A stretch of DNA of 64,000 nt from Oscillospiraceae bacterium (GTDB lineage: Bacteria; Bacillota; Clostridia; Oscillospirales; Oscillospiraceae), in NCBI GenBank assembly GCA_902793285.1, contig CADBCV010000013.1:1-64000 (forward strand), written 5' to 3'. The position numbers were made by a program, and so were the translations under genes. Of this stretch, positions 8,570-17,109 are shown in pieces (within the stretch, counting starts at the first letter, position 1; each line of letters begins with the position of its first letter). The notes beneath the pieces were generated by a model. The model ran no database searches, had not been told where the DNA came from, and saw nothing but the letters and a program-made list of their open reading frames with translations.

Positions 8570-9382
8570 TCATCCAAGCGTCGGTATTGATAGCTCCTCA
8601 ATTTTTGCAATAAAAGTATCCCGCGCTTCTTCCCAAGCGTTCGGAGTTAAAGGATCTATGCCGAACATCGTATCGATTTGTTGTTTAAATGTATTTAGGC
8701 GATACTTATCATTTGCCCGGAACCAAACGGACTGTTTATCCAGCAAACCACCAATCTTGGCACTCTGGAAACCTGGTACAAGTATCTCTTGATATTTCTT
8801 GTTCATCACCCAAATCGCACCGGCTTCATTCAAACACGCTTGGCTCTCAAAATAGCTGTCTGTATACCATAGGATAAAATATGTATGATCAGGGCTATTA
8901 AATTGCTTCTTTATTTCATCCAAATTCCTTACGCCATTATCAATATATGTTGAAGGGTGCGATGTGCAAAAAATTACTTTCTCATCATTCCCGACTGTTG
9001 GGCGCGGAATCCCAATGGCATAGAGTAATTCTATAAAAGCATCTACTTGTGCTCGATCTTTCTCGCGATGACTAATAAAAATCTTCTCGAATGCGTCAGG
9101 GAACAATTCATGCTTCAAGCCGATGACCGTATCTCGAATGGCCTTCGCTTCGCTCAAATTAACAGTGTAGCTATAGTTATTAAAGTACAGCAAGCGAAGA
9201 ATGGCAAAAGGCCCGTAATCATTTCGCATCAGTTTATGTGATGTAAGAAATGAGTTTATTCTTTCTTTGTACTCTTCGTATTCTTGATTGCGAGAATAGA
9301 GAATCCCATCGTTGCGGATCTGTTTTATCATTGCATCACAGATGGAAATGATCTCGTTTATTTCTTTCAGCTCGGTATTCAT
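8570..9382 (-). CDS. TIR-domain protein (probable NAD-cleaving defence effector)
   Basis: A 270-residue protein with an N-terminal helical region (1-100) and a C-terminal TIR domain (about 103-235). Box 1 is KIFISHREKDRAQVDAF; the later region HTYFILWYTDSYFES then CLNEAGAIWVMNKKY contains the glutamate (in C-x-N-E) that is catalytic in NAD-hydrolysing TIR domains. TIR enzymes in bacterial defence degrade NAD or make cyclic-ADP-ribose signals after phage sensing. No ThsA, SIR2 or pAgo partner is adjacent. The gene lies between an AAA ATPase (65 nt upstream) and the AlbA gene (134 nt downstream). Confidence 0.8.
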   Translation of the reverse strand: MNTELKEINEIISICDAMIKQIRNDGILYSRNQEYEEYKERINSFLTSHKLMRNDYGPFAILRLLYFNNYSYTVNLSEAKAIRDTVIGLKHELFPDAFEKIFISHREKDRAQVDAFIELLYAIGIPRPTVGNDEKVIFCTSHPSTYIDNGVRNLDEIKKQFNSPDHTYFILWYTDSYFESQACLNEAGAIWVMNKKYQEILVPGFQSAKIGGLLDKQSVWFRANDKYRLNTFKQQIDTMFGIDPLTPNAWEEARDTFIAKIEELSIPTLG

Positions 9383-9447
9383 TATACAATAATGCCTCTT
9401 TTTCTATGCTTTTTTCTGCCCAGTCGGGAAAATGCTTCTACTCGAGT

Positions 9448-10740
9448 TCAATCCCTCATCGTCCCAATCGGAATGATTTTGACCCCATCTTCACGTGTAT
9501 AGGCAATCTCACCGCCGGTGATTACCATAAGAAGATCAGGCTCACGCAGGGGAACCTGGGCTTCTTTTTCATTGTATTTTTTTATTAGCTGCTTGAGTTG
9601 CAGTAGGTGGCTCGCACCTTCCTCGATCTCTCTGCTGCCCAACTTGAACTCAATCAACGCATAGCGGCCATCATCCAAATGCAGCACCGCATCCGCTTCC
9701 AGATCATAACGATCATGATAATAGGAGAGCTTTCCGCCGAGCGCCTGAGAATAAACCTTGAGATCGCGGATGCAGAGGCACTCGAAGATAAAGCCAAATG
9801 TTTTCAGGTCGGTCTGCAAATAATTCGGCGTCAGGCCTAGTGCCGCCACGGCAATCGAAGGGTCGGTGAACTCACGCTTTTTGCCGGAGCGAATCGTGGT
9901 TGCCGAACGGATCGCAGGACACCAGGCGTCCACATCCTCGATCACGAACAGCTTTTCCAGCGCGTTGAGGTAGCTGTCCATGGTAACAGAGGTCATACTG
10001 TCCGCGTTTGCGGCGACATCTTTATAGATGTTCGTCTTTTTCGCCAGCGTGGAAATATTGCGCGCGTAGGAGCGCAGGATCATATTTGTCCAAACGGGAT
10101 TGCGCTGCACGCCGTCTACGGTCGATATATCTGATTCACAGATGTTGTTCAGATAGTCCTTTGCAATCATCAGCTTTGCGTTGTCGCTCTTCCGGCGCAG
10201 TGCCCCAGGCCAGCCGCCGCGGCAGGCAGCAAAGATCAGGTTTTCAATAGAAAGATCCGATGTGATCCCGTCAATGTCCAAGCCCGGATCATTGAACAGA
10301 GCCTTCAAGGAAATCCCGCCGTTGGATTCTTTCGATTCAAACAGGCTCATCGGAAACATTTTCATGCGAGAGATACGCCCGGTGCCGGAGTGCATGATCT
10401 TGCTGTTATCTACGGATGTCGAGCCGGTAAGAATGAAAAGCCCTTCTTCCTGCCGCTGATCCACCGCAGTGCGCACAGCATCCCACAGCACGGGTGCGAC
10501 CTGCCATTCGTCGATCAGGCGGGGATTTGCTCCACGCAAAAGCAGAGAGGGCTTGGTGTTAGCAGTCGCCATGTACCCTTCCCGCCGGTCGGGGTCCTGC
10601 ATACGCAAAATACTTTTTGCTTTTTGCTCACCCGTCGTCGTTTTGCCGCACCACTTCGGGCCGACAATCAGCGTCGCACCAAAAGCCTCCAGTCGCAAGT
10701 CAAGCTCGTCGTCTACAATTCTTGGAAGATATTCGGGCAT
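9448..10740 (-). CDS. AAA ATPase with DUF4143 C-terminal domain
   Basis: A 430-residue protein with an AAA_14-type ATPase core: Walker A GPKWCGKTTT (residues 27-36), Walker B PRLIDEWQ (about 73-80), sensor-like FILTGST. The C-terminal half has the DUF4143 nuclease-like region (LEADAVLHLDDGRYALIEFK, with an E-x-K pair). This is a widespread family of unknown role, often on mobile DNA. Start ATG 10740 follows GGAGGG. It heads the minus-strand run ATPase, TIR, AlbA, methyltransferase stub. Confidence 0.85.
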   Translation of the reverse strand: MPEYLPRIVDDELDLRLEAFGATLIVGPKWCGKTTTGEQKAKSILRMQDPDRREGYMATANTKPSLLLRGANPRLIDEWQVAPVLWDAVRTAVDQRQEEGLFILTGSTSVDNSKIMHSGTGRISRMKMFPMSLFESKESNGGISLKALFNDPGLDIDGITSDLSIENLIFAACRGGWPGALRRKSDNAKLMIAKDYLNNICESDISTVDGVQRNPVWTNMILRSYARNISTLAKKTNIYKDVAANADSMTSVTMDSYLNALEKLFVIEDVDAWCPAIRSATTIRSGKKREFTDPSIAVAALGLTPNYLQTDLKTFGFIFECLCIRDLKVYSQALGGKLSYYHDRYDLEADAVLHLDDGRYALIEFKLGSREIEEGASHLLQLKQLIKKYNEKEAQVPLREPDLLMVITGGEIAYTREDGVKIIPIGTMRD

Positions 10741-10957
10741 TGTTCATCCCTCCATGGATCATCATTTGATCGTATTATATAGCACTGGCCTCATAGCGTC
10801 AATCATATTTTATGTTTTTGACGGTCTTTGTTTTATATTTTTGACTTTGTCGTTTTTTGAAAATTGATATTCATTTGCTTATAAAGCGTTTCGCAAAAAC
10901 GCGCAGCCATTGGAGACTTCCAATGTTCCGGGGGGATTGGGGGAACTCCACCAACAA

Positions 10958-11001
10958 GCAAAATGCCACGGGTCAGAAAAACCGACCCGTGGCATTTTTG
11001 C
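10958..11001. terminator. Strong bidirectional terminator hairpin
   Basis: AAATGCCACGGGTC and GACCCGTGGCATTT form a 14-bp perfect stem around AGAAAAACC, with T runs on the plus side and A runs on the minus side. Confidence 0.75.
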
Positions 11002-11102
11002 AGAGTGTGGCCACACCTGCCCTGCTTGCTGATGTTATCCCGAATTTGGCTGGTTCACCGTAAAAGCGAATTTCTTTCATTGCTTTTGAGAGGCCTTCGT
11101 GT

Positions 11103-11275
11103 TATACTTTGCTTGCGACGCAGTTAAATATGACTTCATTTGGAGAAGTGCGCTTTTGCTTCGGCAAAAACGCTTCTCCTGCTTTGCATTTCTCCAAAGA
11201 AGTCAAAGCTGCGTCGCGGCAAGGGAGTTCAGCGTTTTTCGGGTGCGGTGCTCTGGTGCCGCGCCCTTTTTGTTT
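11103..11275 (+). ncRNA. Structured leader with terminator before SLOG gene (candidate switch or small RNA)
   Basis: A -10 like TATACT (11103-11108) would start transcription at about 11,114. The transcript folds at once: GCGACGCAG (11115-11123) pairs perfectly with CTGCGTCGC (11209-11217). Inside, 11131-11147 pairs with 11189-11205 over 16 bp with one bulged A. Innermost is a UUCG-capped hairpin (11150-11173). GGAGAAG (11142-11148) can instead pair with CTTCTCC (11173-11179), because TTCTCC is present twice, so two exclusive folds exist. A terminator follows: GGGTGCGGTGC (11241-11251), loop TCTG, GTGCCGCGCCC, then TTTTTG. The SLOG gene starts 24 nt later. This fits an attenuator-type leader, or a small RNA ending at 11,272, or a dispersed repeat. 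Confidence 0.5.
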
Positions 11276-11295
11276 GTCAAAAAAGAGAGAAAGAT

Positions 11296-11811
11296 ATGGA
11301 TAATATGAACTGTGCTGTGATAGCGGAGCCGCCGATCTGCTTCCCATGGGGCTTCGACGAAGAAGATCAACGTTGCGCCGGACTAAAATTGTTAATATTG
11401 AATCGCCTGTCCTATATGCAGACGGAAGGCGTGACGCGCTTCTTTATCCCGATAGACGCGGGGTTTGGGCTGTATACTTCGGAGCTTGTCGTCTCTCTGA
11501 TGGAAACCGATAAGGAGCTTCAGTTATACAGTCTGATCTCCTATGAGGAGCAAGCAGTCAAGTGGTCGCCTGAACTGCGGAACCGTTATTATTCTGTATT
11601 GGAGAAATGTACTGAGCCTGTCACTATTTCCGTAGAGCGGACGCCGACCTGTGAGCTGGACGCCATGCTGGAGGCAATTGATCGGTCAAGCCGAGTCCTC
11701 GCTGTATGCGCCGGAAAGCGGGCAAAGGATAGAAACTCTGTCGTCGCGCTGCGTTACGCACAGAAAAATAGCAGTGATATACAGTCCATTACCACGCTGA
11801 AAAGCTTTTGA
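11296..11811 (+). CDS. SLOG (DUF1273-like) protein
   Basis: A 171-residue protein. Start ATG 11296 follows AGAGAGAAAG; the frame is open further upstream but that part is the structured leader. Motifs: CFPWGFDEEDQRC, LNRLSYMQTEGVTRFFIPI, DAGFGLYTSELVVSLM, then AVKWSPELRNRYYSVLEKC. These match the DUF1273/YpsA version of the SLOG Rossmann fold. Such proteins are common cargo of clostridial conjugative elements and are thought to sense or bind nucleotide-like ligands. It is the second SLOG protein in the window. Confidence 0.7.
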   Translation: MDNMNCAVIAEPPICFPWGFDEEDQRCAGLKLLILNRLSYMQTEGVTRFFIPIDAGFGLYTSELVVSLMETDKELQLYSLISYEEQAVKWSPELRNRYYSVLEKCTEPVTISVERTPTCELDAMLEAIDRSSRVLAVCAGKRAKDRNSVVALRYAQKNSSDIQSITTLKSF

Positions 11812-11845
11812 CGATTGCTTTTACTATATAACGTATTATGCAAAT

Positions 11846-12022
11846 ATGCGTGATAACTATGAGGCAACGTCAGATGGCGCTGCTTCAATTTTTCACGAAA
11901 AAGCAACCCCTATTAAGAAAAGAATGCCCTCTCCAAATGATAAAGGCAGTCTTTCTGTTAAAACTTACGGTTCTACATCGGCATATACGATAGAACTATC
12001 GCTATCTTCTGGGGCAATGTAA
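11846..12022 (+). CDS. Doubtful 58-codon ORF, possible N-terminal remnant
   Basis: Reads MRDNYEATSDGAASIFHEK then PIKKRMPSPNDKGSL, a natural-looking, lysine- and serine-rich start. It has no good ribosome site and runs into the 3' end of the convergent 574-residue gene. It may be the surviving start of an element gene cut off by insertion of that cassette. I do not recognise the family. Confidence 0.2.
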   Translation: MRDNYEATSDGAASIFHEKATPIKKRMPSPNDKGSLSVKTYGSTSAYTIELSLSSGAM

Positions 12023-13689
12023 TCGTAGTAAACACCAGTTTTTCTTCCGTTACCAGGAACATAGTTTATCTTAATCGAATCACCATCATCAAGTACTTCC
12101 GCTTTTCGTTTTGTTTTCTCTAACTCATATACTTGTGCACACTCGATTTTTCGCATTATCGGTAATTGGAGTTCTTTCCCCAAAAGGTCAATTTCAGTTG
12201 GGCTGATATACCAAAGCGAATAATTTGCATTGGTTAATTCAGAAACACGTTGCTTAGTATTACTGGAAACTGTAAAATCAAAATTCATCTTTGTCCAACT
12301 GCCTTTATATTTACCAGTTTCAAGTAATGTGTTTAAGTGTTCAAGAGTATCATAGTCATTCCTGGAAATTTCATCAGGTAATTCAAAACAACAGTTGAAA
12401 GCTTCTTCAATATTCGTAACCATTTCCAGAAAATGAATCTCAAAACTATAGTCAGCACTATCAGAAGTCGTAGCAAGCCCTTTTATAATTACCTCATTTG
12501 TCGACAATACTTTTATCTGCATTTCTCCCCCGCAAGCTAAAGATGAAATGAATTGATAATATTGAAGTATTTCGGAACTTGATGTGGAATTAATGTGAAT
12601 TGTGAAGGAATACTGCTCTGACTGATGGTTATAGCTTACACTAATATCAAAAGGAAAGCTTTTTTGCTCTTCATTAGAGATTATTACTGTACCATCGTCA
12701 AGTATCTCCTTCGTTCTTAAGAGAACATATTCAAAGCAAAGAACATCATCAATACTAATACTACAGGCAAACGCGGGCGGGAAAGGAGGGGGTGTCATTA
12801 TAACATGAGCACCTGTCATCTGTTCTGCTTCTCTTTGGCTAGGATCAAGAATATCCCCAAGGTATTTTCTCGCTGTAACAACATCCATTGAAATTGGAAC
12901 CTGATGTCGATATGATTTTGAAAAAACATCATTATCAATCTTGCTTATGACAGTATCTCCCAATCGAACAGATGAAGCTGTAACATTAAACCGTGGCGGA
13001 TATAACTTGACAGCATCATCTGTTAAGGGAATGCTGACCAAGTTGTCTTGGCCTTCCATTTTGTAGCCGTAATACGGGAACAACTTATGTGTTGAACTGA
13101 TAGCTTTTAGTGCCGCAGAAAGATTACGTTCGATTTGCGATAGGTTCCCTGCTTGAGCCAGTGCAATATTTGCATCAAGCGACATAAGATTAGCCGCTTC
13201 AACTTTTGCTTCGATTTGGGCAATCTTTGCAGAAACATCCTGGTTTACGTCATCTATTCTTTTTGAAAAAGTATCCTCAATTTGGGTCGCAATAAAAAGC
13301 AGTTCTCGGTTAACTTTGCTGCGATAGTATCCTTGAAGAATGGCTATAGAATCCTCGACCATCTTTTGCGCTCGTTTTTCTGACAAATTTGTTTGTGATT
13401 GAGCATATAAAGTCGCTTTTCTAAGGATAGTATCTCTTGCTTTAGCACGCTCTTCTGTTTTACCAAAAAGACGAAGTTTTACATCTTCGATCAGCTCTTC
13501 ACGGATGTATTTTGCAAGACCTTCAAAATCGATCTCTTCATCTCTTGAGCAAATTTCGTTTACTTCTCTCTGCCTCTCTAAATAATCCTCTAGCCGATCA
13601 TAAACGGCAACTGTCTTATTGGAATCCATTATACGATCCTTTACAACATCAAATCCTATGTTGCAAAGGTAGTCAACAACAATCCCCAT
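11965..13689 (-). CDS. Orphan 574-residue protein, two-part architecture
   Basis: The N-terminal 200 residues are helical and charged (EGLAKYIREELIEDVKLRLF, KVNRELLFIATQIEDTF) and end in a coiled-coil-like stretch (DVSAKIAQIEAKVEAANLM). The C-terminal 350 residues are beta-rich without transmembrane segments. The helical part recalls N-terminal signalling domains ahead of STAND/NACHT-type defence ATPases, but no NTPase motif follows. I cannot name the family. It has its own promoter (13723-13751), stands alone, and is AT-rich compared with the core genome, which suggests an independently acquired cassette. Confidence 0.6.
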   Translation of the reverse strand: MGIVVDYLCNIGFDVVKDRIMDSNKTVAVYDRLEDYLERQREVNEICSRDEEIDFEGLAKYIREELIEDVKLRLFGKTEERAKARDTILRKATLYAQSQTNLSEKRAQKMVEDSIAILQGYYRSKVNRELLFIATQIEDTFSKRIDDVNQDVSAKIAQIEAKVEAANLMSLDANIALAQAGNLSQIERNLSAALKAISSTHKLFPYYGYKMEGQDNLVSIPLTDDAVKLYPPRFNVTASSVRLGDTVISKIDNDVFSKSYRHQVPISMDVVTARKYLGDILDPSQREAEQMTGAHVIMTPPPFPPAFACSISIDDVLCFEYVLLRTKEILDDGTVIISNEEQKSFPFDISVSYNHQSEQYSFTIHINSTSSSEILQYYQFISSLACGGEMQIKVLSTNEVIIKGLATTSDSADYSFEIHFLEMVTNIEEAFNCCFELPDEISRNDYDTLEHLNTLLETGKYKGSWTKMNFDFTVSSNTKQRVSELTNANYSLWYISPTEIDLLGKELQLPIMRKIECAQVYELEKTKRKAEVLDDGDSIKINYVPGNGRKTGVYYDYIAPEDSDSSIVYADVEP

Positions 13690-13722
13690 AAATCAAACTC
13701 CTTTTTGCCTGATATTGTCTTT

Positions 13723-13751
13723 ATAATACCACAAAACAAGCTGTTTCTCAA
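13723..13751 (-). promoter_or_regulatory. Promoter of the 574-residue gene
   Basis: Minus strand: TTGAGA (13746-13751), 17-nt spacer, TATTAT (13723-13728), 34 nt before the start codon. The remaining intergenic DNA up to 14,021 is very AT-rich and shows no gene; no clear sigma-A promoter for the sigma gene on the plus strand was found in it. Confidence 0.55.
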
Positions 13752-14021
13752 TAAGTATTGATTTCGTAGACTATGTTTATCCGCAATTGTCCTTGAAACA
13801 ACTAATATGCTATGATAATAAATCTGCAACTCGGCTTACGATATAACTGATTCTTGACAAAAGACGGCGAAAAATTGCATTATTTTGTATAATATGTTAT
13901 TAATAATTTAATTTAGAAAAAAGACTTTTTACTCTGCCCCAAAATTTTTTCTTTTCTTTGTGACCAAGCGGATTAGTTCTCGTAATTTATGGTTGAGAAC
14001 ACTTATACAAGGAGGATCAGT

Positions 14022-14579
14022 ATGGAAGATTCAGCGATTGTTGATCTTTACTGGCAGCGTTCTGATCGGGCCATATCTGAAACAGACCGCAAGTATGGCA
14101 GGTATTGTCATACTATCGCGTATAACATTTGCGCAGACAACGAAGACGCGGAGGAATGTGTAAACGATACATGGTTCAGCGCATGGAACTCCATGCCGGA
14201 CAAGCGTCCCTCTATTCTCTCGACGTTCTTGGGGTACATCACACGAAATTTTGCCATTGACCGATTTAAGCTAAAAAATGCCCGAAAACGGGGCGGGGGT
14301 GAGATGCCCCTTGCCTTGGACGAACTGGAAGAATGTATTTCTTCTCCTGTCGATCCAGCCCATGAGGTCGAACAAAAGGAATTGGAATCCGCAGTTGACG
14401 CTTTCGTGCGCGGCCTGTCGGACACGGAAAGAAGAATGTTTATAGCCCGATACTGGTTCTTAATCCCGGTTGCTGAGATTTCAGAACGCATGGGTTGTAG
14501 CCAGAGCAAGACGAAAACAACACTCTATCGGACAAGAAACAAACTGCGCACATATTTACAGGAGGAAGGCTTATGTTAG
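14022..14579 (+). CDS. ECF-type sigma-70 family sigma factor
   Basis: A 185-residue sigma factor. Start ATG 14022 follows AAGGAGG. Region 2 is EDAEECVNDTWFSAWNSMP with TFLGYITRNFAIDRF; region 4 is MFIARYWFLIPVAEISERM then SQSKTKTTLYRTRNKLRTYL. It would direct RNA polymerase to a small regulon, probably its own operon. The stop codon overlaps the start of the next gene (ATGTTAG), so the sigma and its membrane partner are translationally coupled. Two paralogues occur at 17,110 and 34,209. Confidence 0.9.
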   Translation: MEDSAIVDLYWQRSDRAISETDRKYGRYCHTIAYNICADNEDAEECVNDTWFSAWNSMPDKRPSILSTFLGYITRNFAIDRFKLKNARKRGGGEMPLALDELEECISSPVDPAHEVEQKELESAVDAFVRGLSDTERRMFIARYWFLIPVAEISERMGCSQSKTKTTLYRTRNKLRTYLQEEGLC

Positions 14580-15793
14580 ATTCTATCACCCTATTGTGCG
14601 CTGTAGGGGAAATAGGGGAAGAAAGTGTTTTAGATACAATCAGAGTATTGCACCTTCTCAATGATCAGCCCCATCAACGCCATACGAGCAGGAAAATATG
14701 GCGAATTGTACTGATTGCTGCAATCATAGCCGTGCTTTTGACTGCCTGTGCCGTTGGGTATTCTATACACCAGCGACGCCAGCAGGAACTCCGCGCGGCG
14801 CATGAAGTGGAAGCAAAACATGTGGACGCTTGGGTGGACTATGAAGTGCCGGGCTTTGCAGCTGCTGTCCCGACCGAGCCGACACTCACGCTGTTGTCAA
14901 CATACAATGATGGAGTGTTTTGCTGGGCTTTTGTCAACGTGAGCCCGGTTGAGGATGAGGAAGCCGTTACGAGCGTAGATCAAGAAGTCCTTGAAAATGG
15001 CTGGGTTCACTGGCTGAGTTATCATTTTATGCTCGGAGGGGACGAATCCCTTTATTCTGCCTATCCGGTCTGGAACGGTAAAGGCGAATATGGGCCGGAG
15101 GATTTGATCAGCAATGAGCTTGTCAATTCCGACGGCAGGCTTATACCGCGGGTAACAAGAGAAGCCCAGCACAGGGAAGTTAAAAAGCAGTGCTATGATC
15201 CCGCAAGCAAAACTATGACGTTTAAATGCGCGATCCTTCTGGAATGGGTTGACCCGGATAAGCCAATCACTTTGGAGCTGAGCCTGTGGGACCACTGGCA
15301 GCGCAGCGAAAAACATGCTGTGAATGACTATGATATACAAACGCAGGATGAGTTACGCCGATCCTTTGGTATGGTCACTTTCAACATTCCCGCGCCGCAA
15401 TTCTGCACAATTCGCTTCAATAATCCGCCGGTCTTTGCCAATGATGAGCGCGGCAAAACGGGCAGCATACTCGGTGCGGACATTTCCGCGACGCAAATTG
15501 TCTGGCACCTTACCCATGAGGAGTGGGAGGACGAGAGCTTTGAAGTCTCTCTATCCTGGATTAACTGCATTGACAGTGTGCTACAAGGGGCAACGTTGAA
15601 TTTTGCCGACGGGACAAGTCTCCCTTGTGGTGGGTCCGTGGCCGCGCCAACAGTAAATAGCGAGATTGAAGTTGTCTCTTATCACACCATGGATGGAGTC
15701 GGCCCGACAGTCATCGACGTACATGAACTTGCCTCAGTCACCGTCGCAGGCAAGACTTATCCTTTACCATCTATCATTGACAGTCAAAACTGA
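14573..15793 (+). CDS. Membrane-anchored DUF4179-type partner of ECF sigma (putative anti-sigma)
   Basis: A 406-residue protein: a short cytoplasmic N-terminus (about 40 residues, LITLL-type start then RHTSRKIWR), one transmembrane helix (IVLIAAIIAVLLTACAVGY), and a large extracellular beta-rich domain. This is the usual layout of the protein encoded after clostridial ECF sigma genes and is taken to be the anti-sigma or sensor. Overlap with the sigma gene supports coupling. The next gene is a close paralogue, so this sigma has two candidate partners. No protease site or ligand motif can be read. Confidence 0.75.
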   Translation: MLDSITLLCAVGEIGEESVLDTIRVLHLLNDQPHQRHTSRKIWRIVLIAAIIAVLLTACAVGYSIHQRRQQELRAAHEVEAKHVDAWVDYEVPGFAAAVPTEPTLTLLSTYNDGVFCWAFVNVSPVEDEEAVTSVDQEVLENGWVHWLSYHFMLGGDESLYSAYPVWNGKGEYGPEDLISNELVNSDGRLIPRVTREAQHREVKKQCYDPASKTMTFKCAILLEWVDPDKPITLELSLWDHWQRSEKHAVNDYDIQTQDELRRSFGMVTFNIPAPQFCTIRFNNPPVFANDERGKTGSILGADISATQIVWHLTHEEWEDESFEVSLSWINCIDSVLQGATLNFADGTSLPCGGSVAAPTVNSEIEVVSYHTMDGVGPTVIDVHELASVTVAGKTYPLPSIIDSQN

Positions 15794-15805
15794 GGGGGAG
15801 GACTT

Positions 15806-17017
15806 ATGGTAAATTCTATTACCCTTTTATATGCTGTTGGTGGAATCCGAGAAGATCATGTTTTGGATACTATAAAGGCATTACGTCTCCTGGATGATCA
15901 GACTCATCAGCGGCATAGAAATAGGAAAAAATGGCGAATTGTACTGATTGCTGCAATCATAGCCGCACTTTTGACCGCCTGTGCAGTTGGGTACACAATT
16001 CACCAAAGACGGCAGATTGAATTGAAAGCCGCCTTGCAGATCGAAAGCAACTCCGTGGAAGGTTATACGGAATACACTGAAACTGATGCCGGAACAGGCC
16101 AAGCCAATAAAACGGCAGCTTCCGACATAGCCCCTCATATTCAACTGATCTCCTCAATCCAGCAGGGAGAGAATCAGCTTGTCTATTTCAGCGTTGCGCC
16201 TGTCACGGAGGAAGAAGCCCACAGTTATATCTATGACAGCTTCGTGACCGCTTTTGTAAGTCTTGCCAGCAATAAACCTATCCCGGAAGCCTACTGGATG
16301 AATGATTCCGAGCTGAGAAACGATTCGTCTAAAAACTTCGCTGATCCAGCAATGATCATGCTGGCTGCGAAAACAGACATGAAAGAAGCAGCAATAACCA
16401 CTACTGCAATAGACCCGGAACAAGCAAAAGCTGCCATTATGTCGCGCTGTTACGATGTAGATACGCAGAGCCTGATGCTTCAAAGCTATGTCAACAGGAA
16501 TAATGTGGACTTCTCCATGCCGGTGTATTTTTCCGTCCGCTGTTTGGATTTTGAATCTATGCGAATCCCCGGAGAAGATTATCGTGTAACAGAAAACCCG
16601 ACTGCATTTGAACTCGGTGATCCGGTTTACTCTCATGATTACGGGACTTCAATTCTGCGAGGCGAGGAAACAGTTTTTGCTTCAGTGAATTTTACATCGC
16701 CTATCGTTTTGTATAACGAGACTACCGGCGGTCAATGCAAAGTTTTGAGCGTTCGCCTGTCAGCAAATTGCGCGGAATGGAAACTTAGCCATGATGATAT
16801 GTGCGCAAATCCTGTTGAATGGTACGGCTTCTACGATGAGCTTATGAACAGCTCGTATCTCACATTGGAGGACGGCAGTACAATCACAATGACAAGAGCA
16901 CCGTGGGTCGATTTTGAGGGGAATGCTGTGATTCTATTCACCGAATGGCCGGGTACGATTGATATTAGTAAGACCGAGTATTTCTGTATTATGGGTAAAC
17001 AATTCACGTTCTCCTGA
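15806..17017 (+). CDS. Second membrane-anchored sigma partner, paralogue of the preceding gene
   Basis: A 403-residue protein starting 12 nt after the preceding gene behind GGGGGAGG. The first 70 residues closely copy the preceding protein (NSITLLYAVGGIREDHVLDT; RKKWRIVLIAAIIAALLTAC), while the extracellular domain is much more divergent. That pattern, conserved cytoplasmic tail and helix with a variable outer domain, suggests both bind the same sigma factor but sense different signals. It arose by tandem duplication. Confidence 0.75.
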   Translation: MVNSITLLYAVGGIREDHVLDTIKALRLLDDQTHQRHRNRKKWRIVLIAAIIAALLTACAVGYTIHQRRQIELKAALQIESNSVEGYTEYTETDAGTGQANKTAASDIAPHIQLISSIQQGENQLVYFSVAPVTEEEAHSYIYDSFVTAFVSLASNKPIPEAYWMNDSELRNDSSKNFADPAMIMLAAKTDMKEAAITTTAIDPEQAKAAIMSRCYDVDTQSLMLQSYVNRNNVDFSMPVYFSVRCLDFESMRIPGEDYRVTENPTAFELGDPVYSHDYGTSILRGEETVFASVNFTSPIVLYNETTGGQCKVLSVRLSANCAEWKLSHDDMCANPVEWYGFYDELMNSSYLTLEDGSTITMTRAPWVDFEGNAVILFTEWPGTIDISKTEYFCIMGKQFTFS

Positions 17018-17049
17018 AAAAAGTGGGAAAAACTTTCCTTGTAAGTGGC

Positions 17050-17070
17050 AATCCAATTATAATTTGGATT
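17050..17070. promoter_or_regulatory. Palindrome upstream of the second sigma gene
   Basis: AATCCAA-TTATAAT-TTGGATT has 7-bp inverted arms around a TATAAT-like centre, 40 nt before the sigma start codon. Placement suggests an operator or the promoter itself; no -35 at good spacing was found. Confidence 0.35.
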
Positions 17071-17109
17071 TATAATAGTGAAGGCCCTTCAACATAAAGG
17101 AGACAAGGT

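Noticed and set aside
8570-9382. Thoeris system
   Set aside because: A TIR protein is present but no ThsA-type SIR2/SLOG NADase is adjacent; the SLOG proteins at 1 and 11.3 kb are distant and of the YpsA type without a fused effector.
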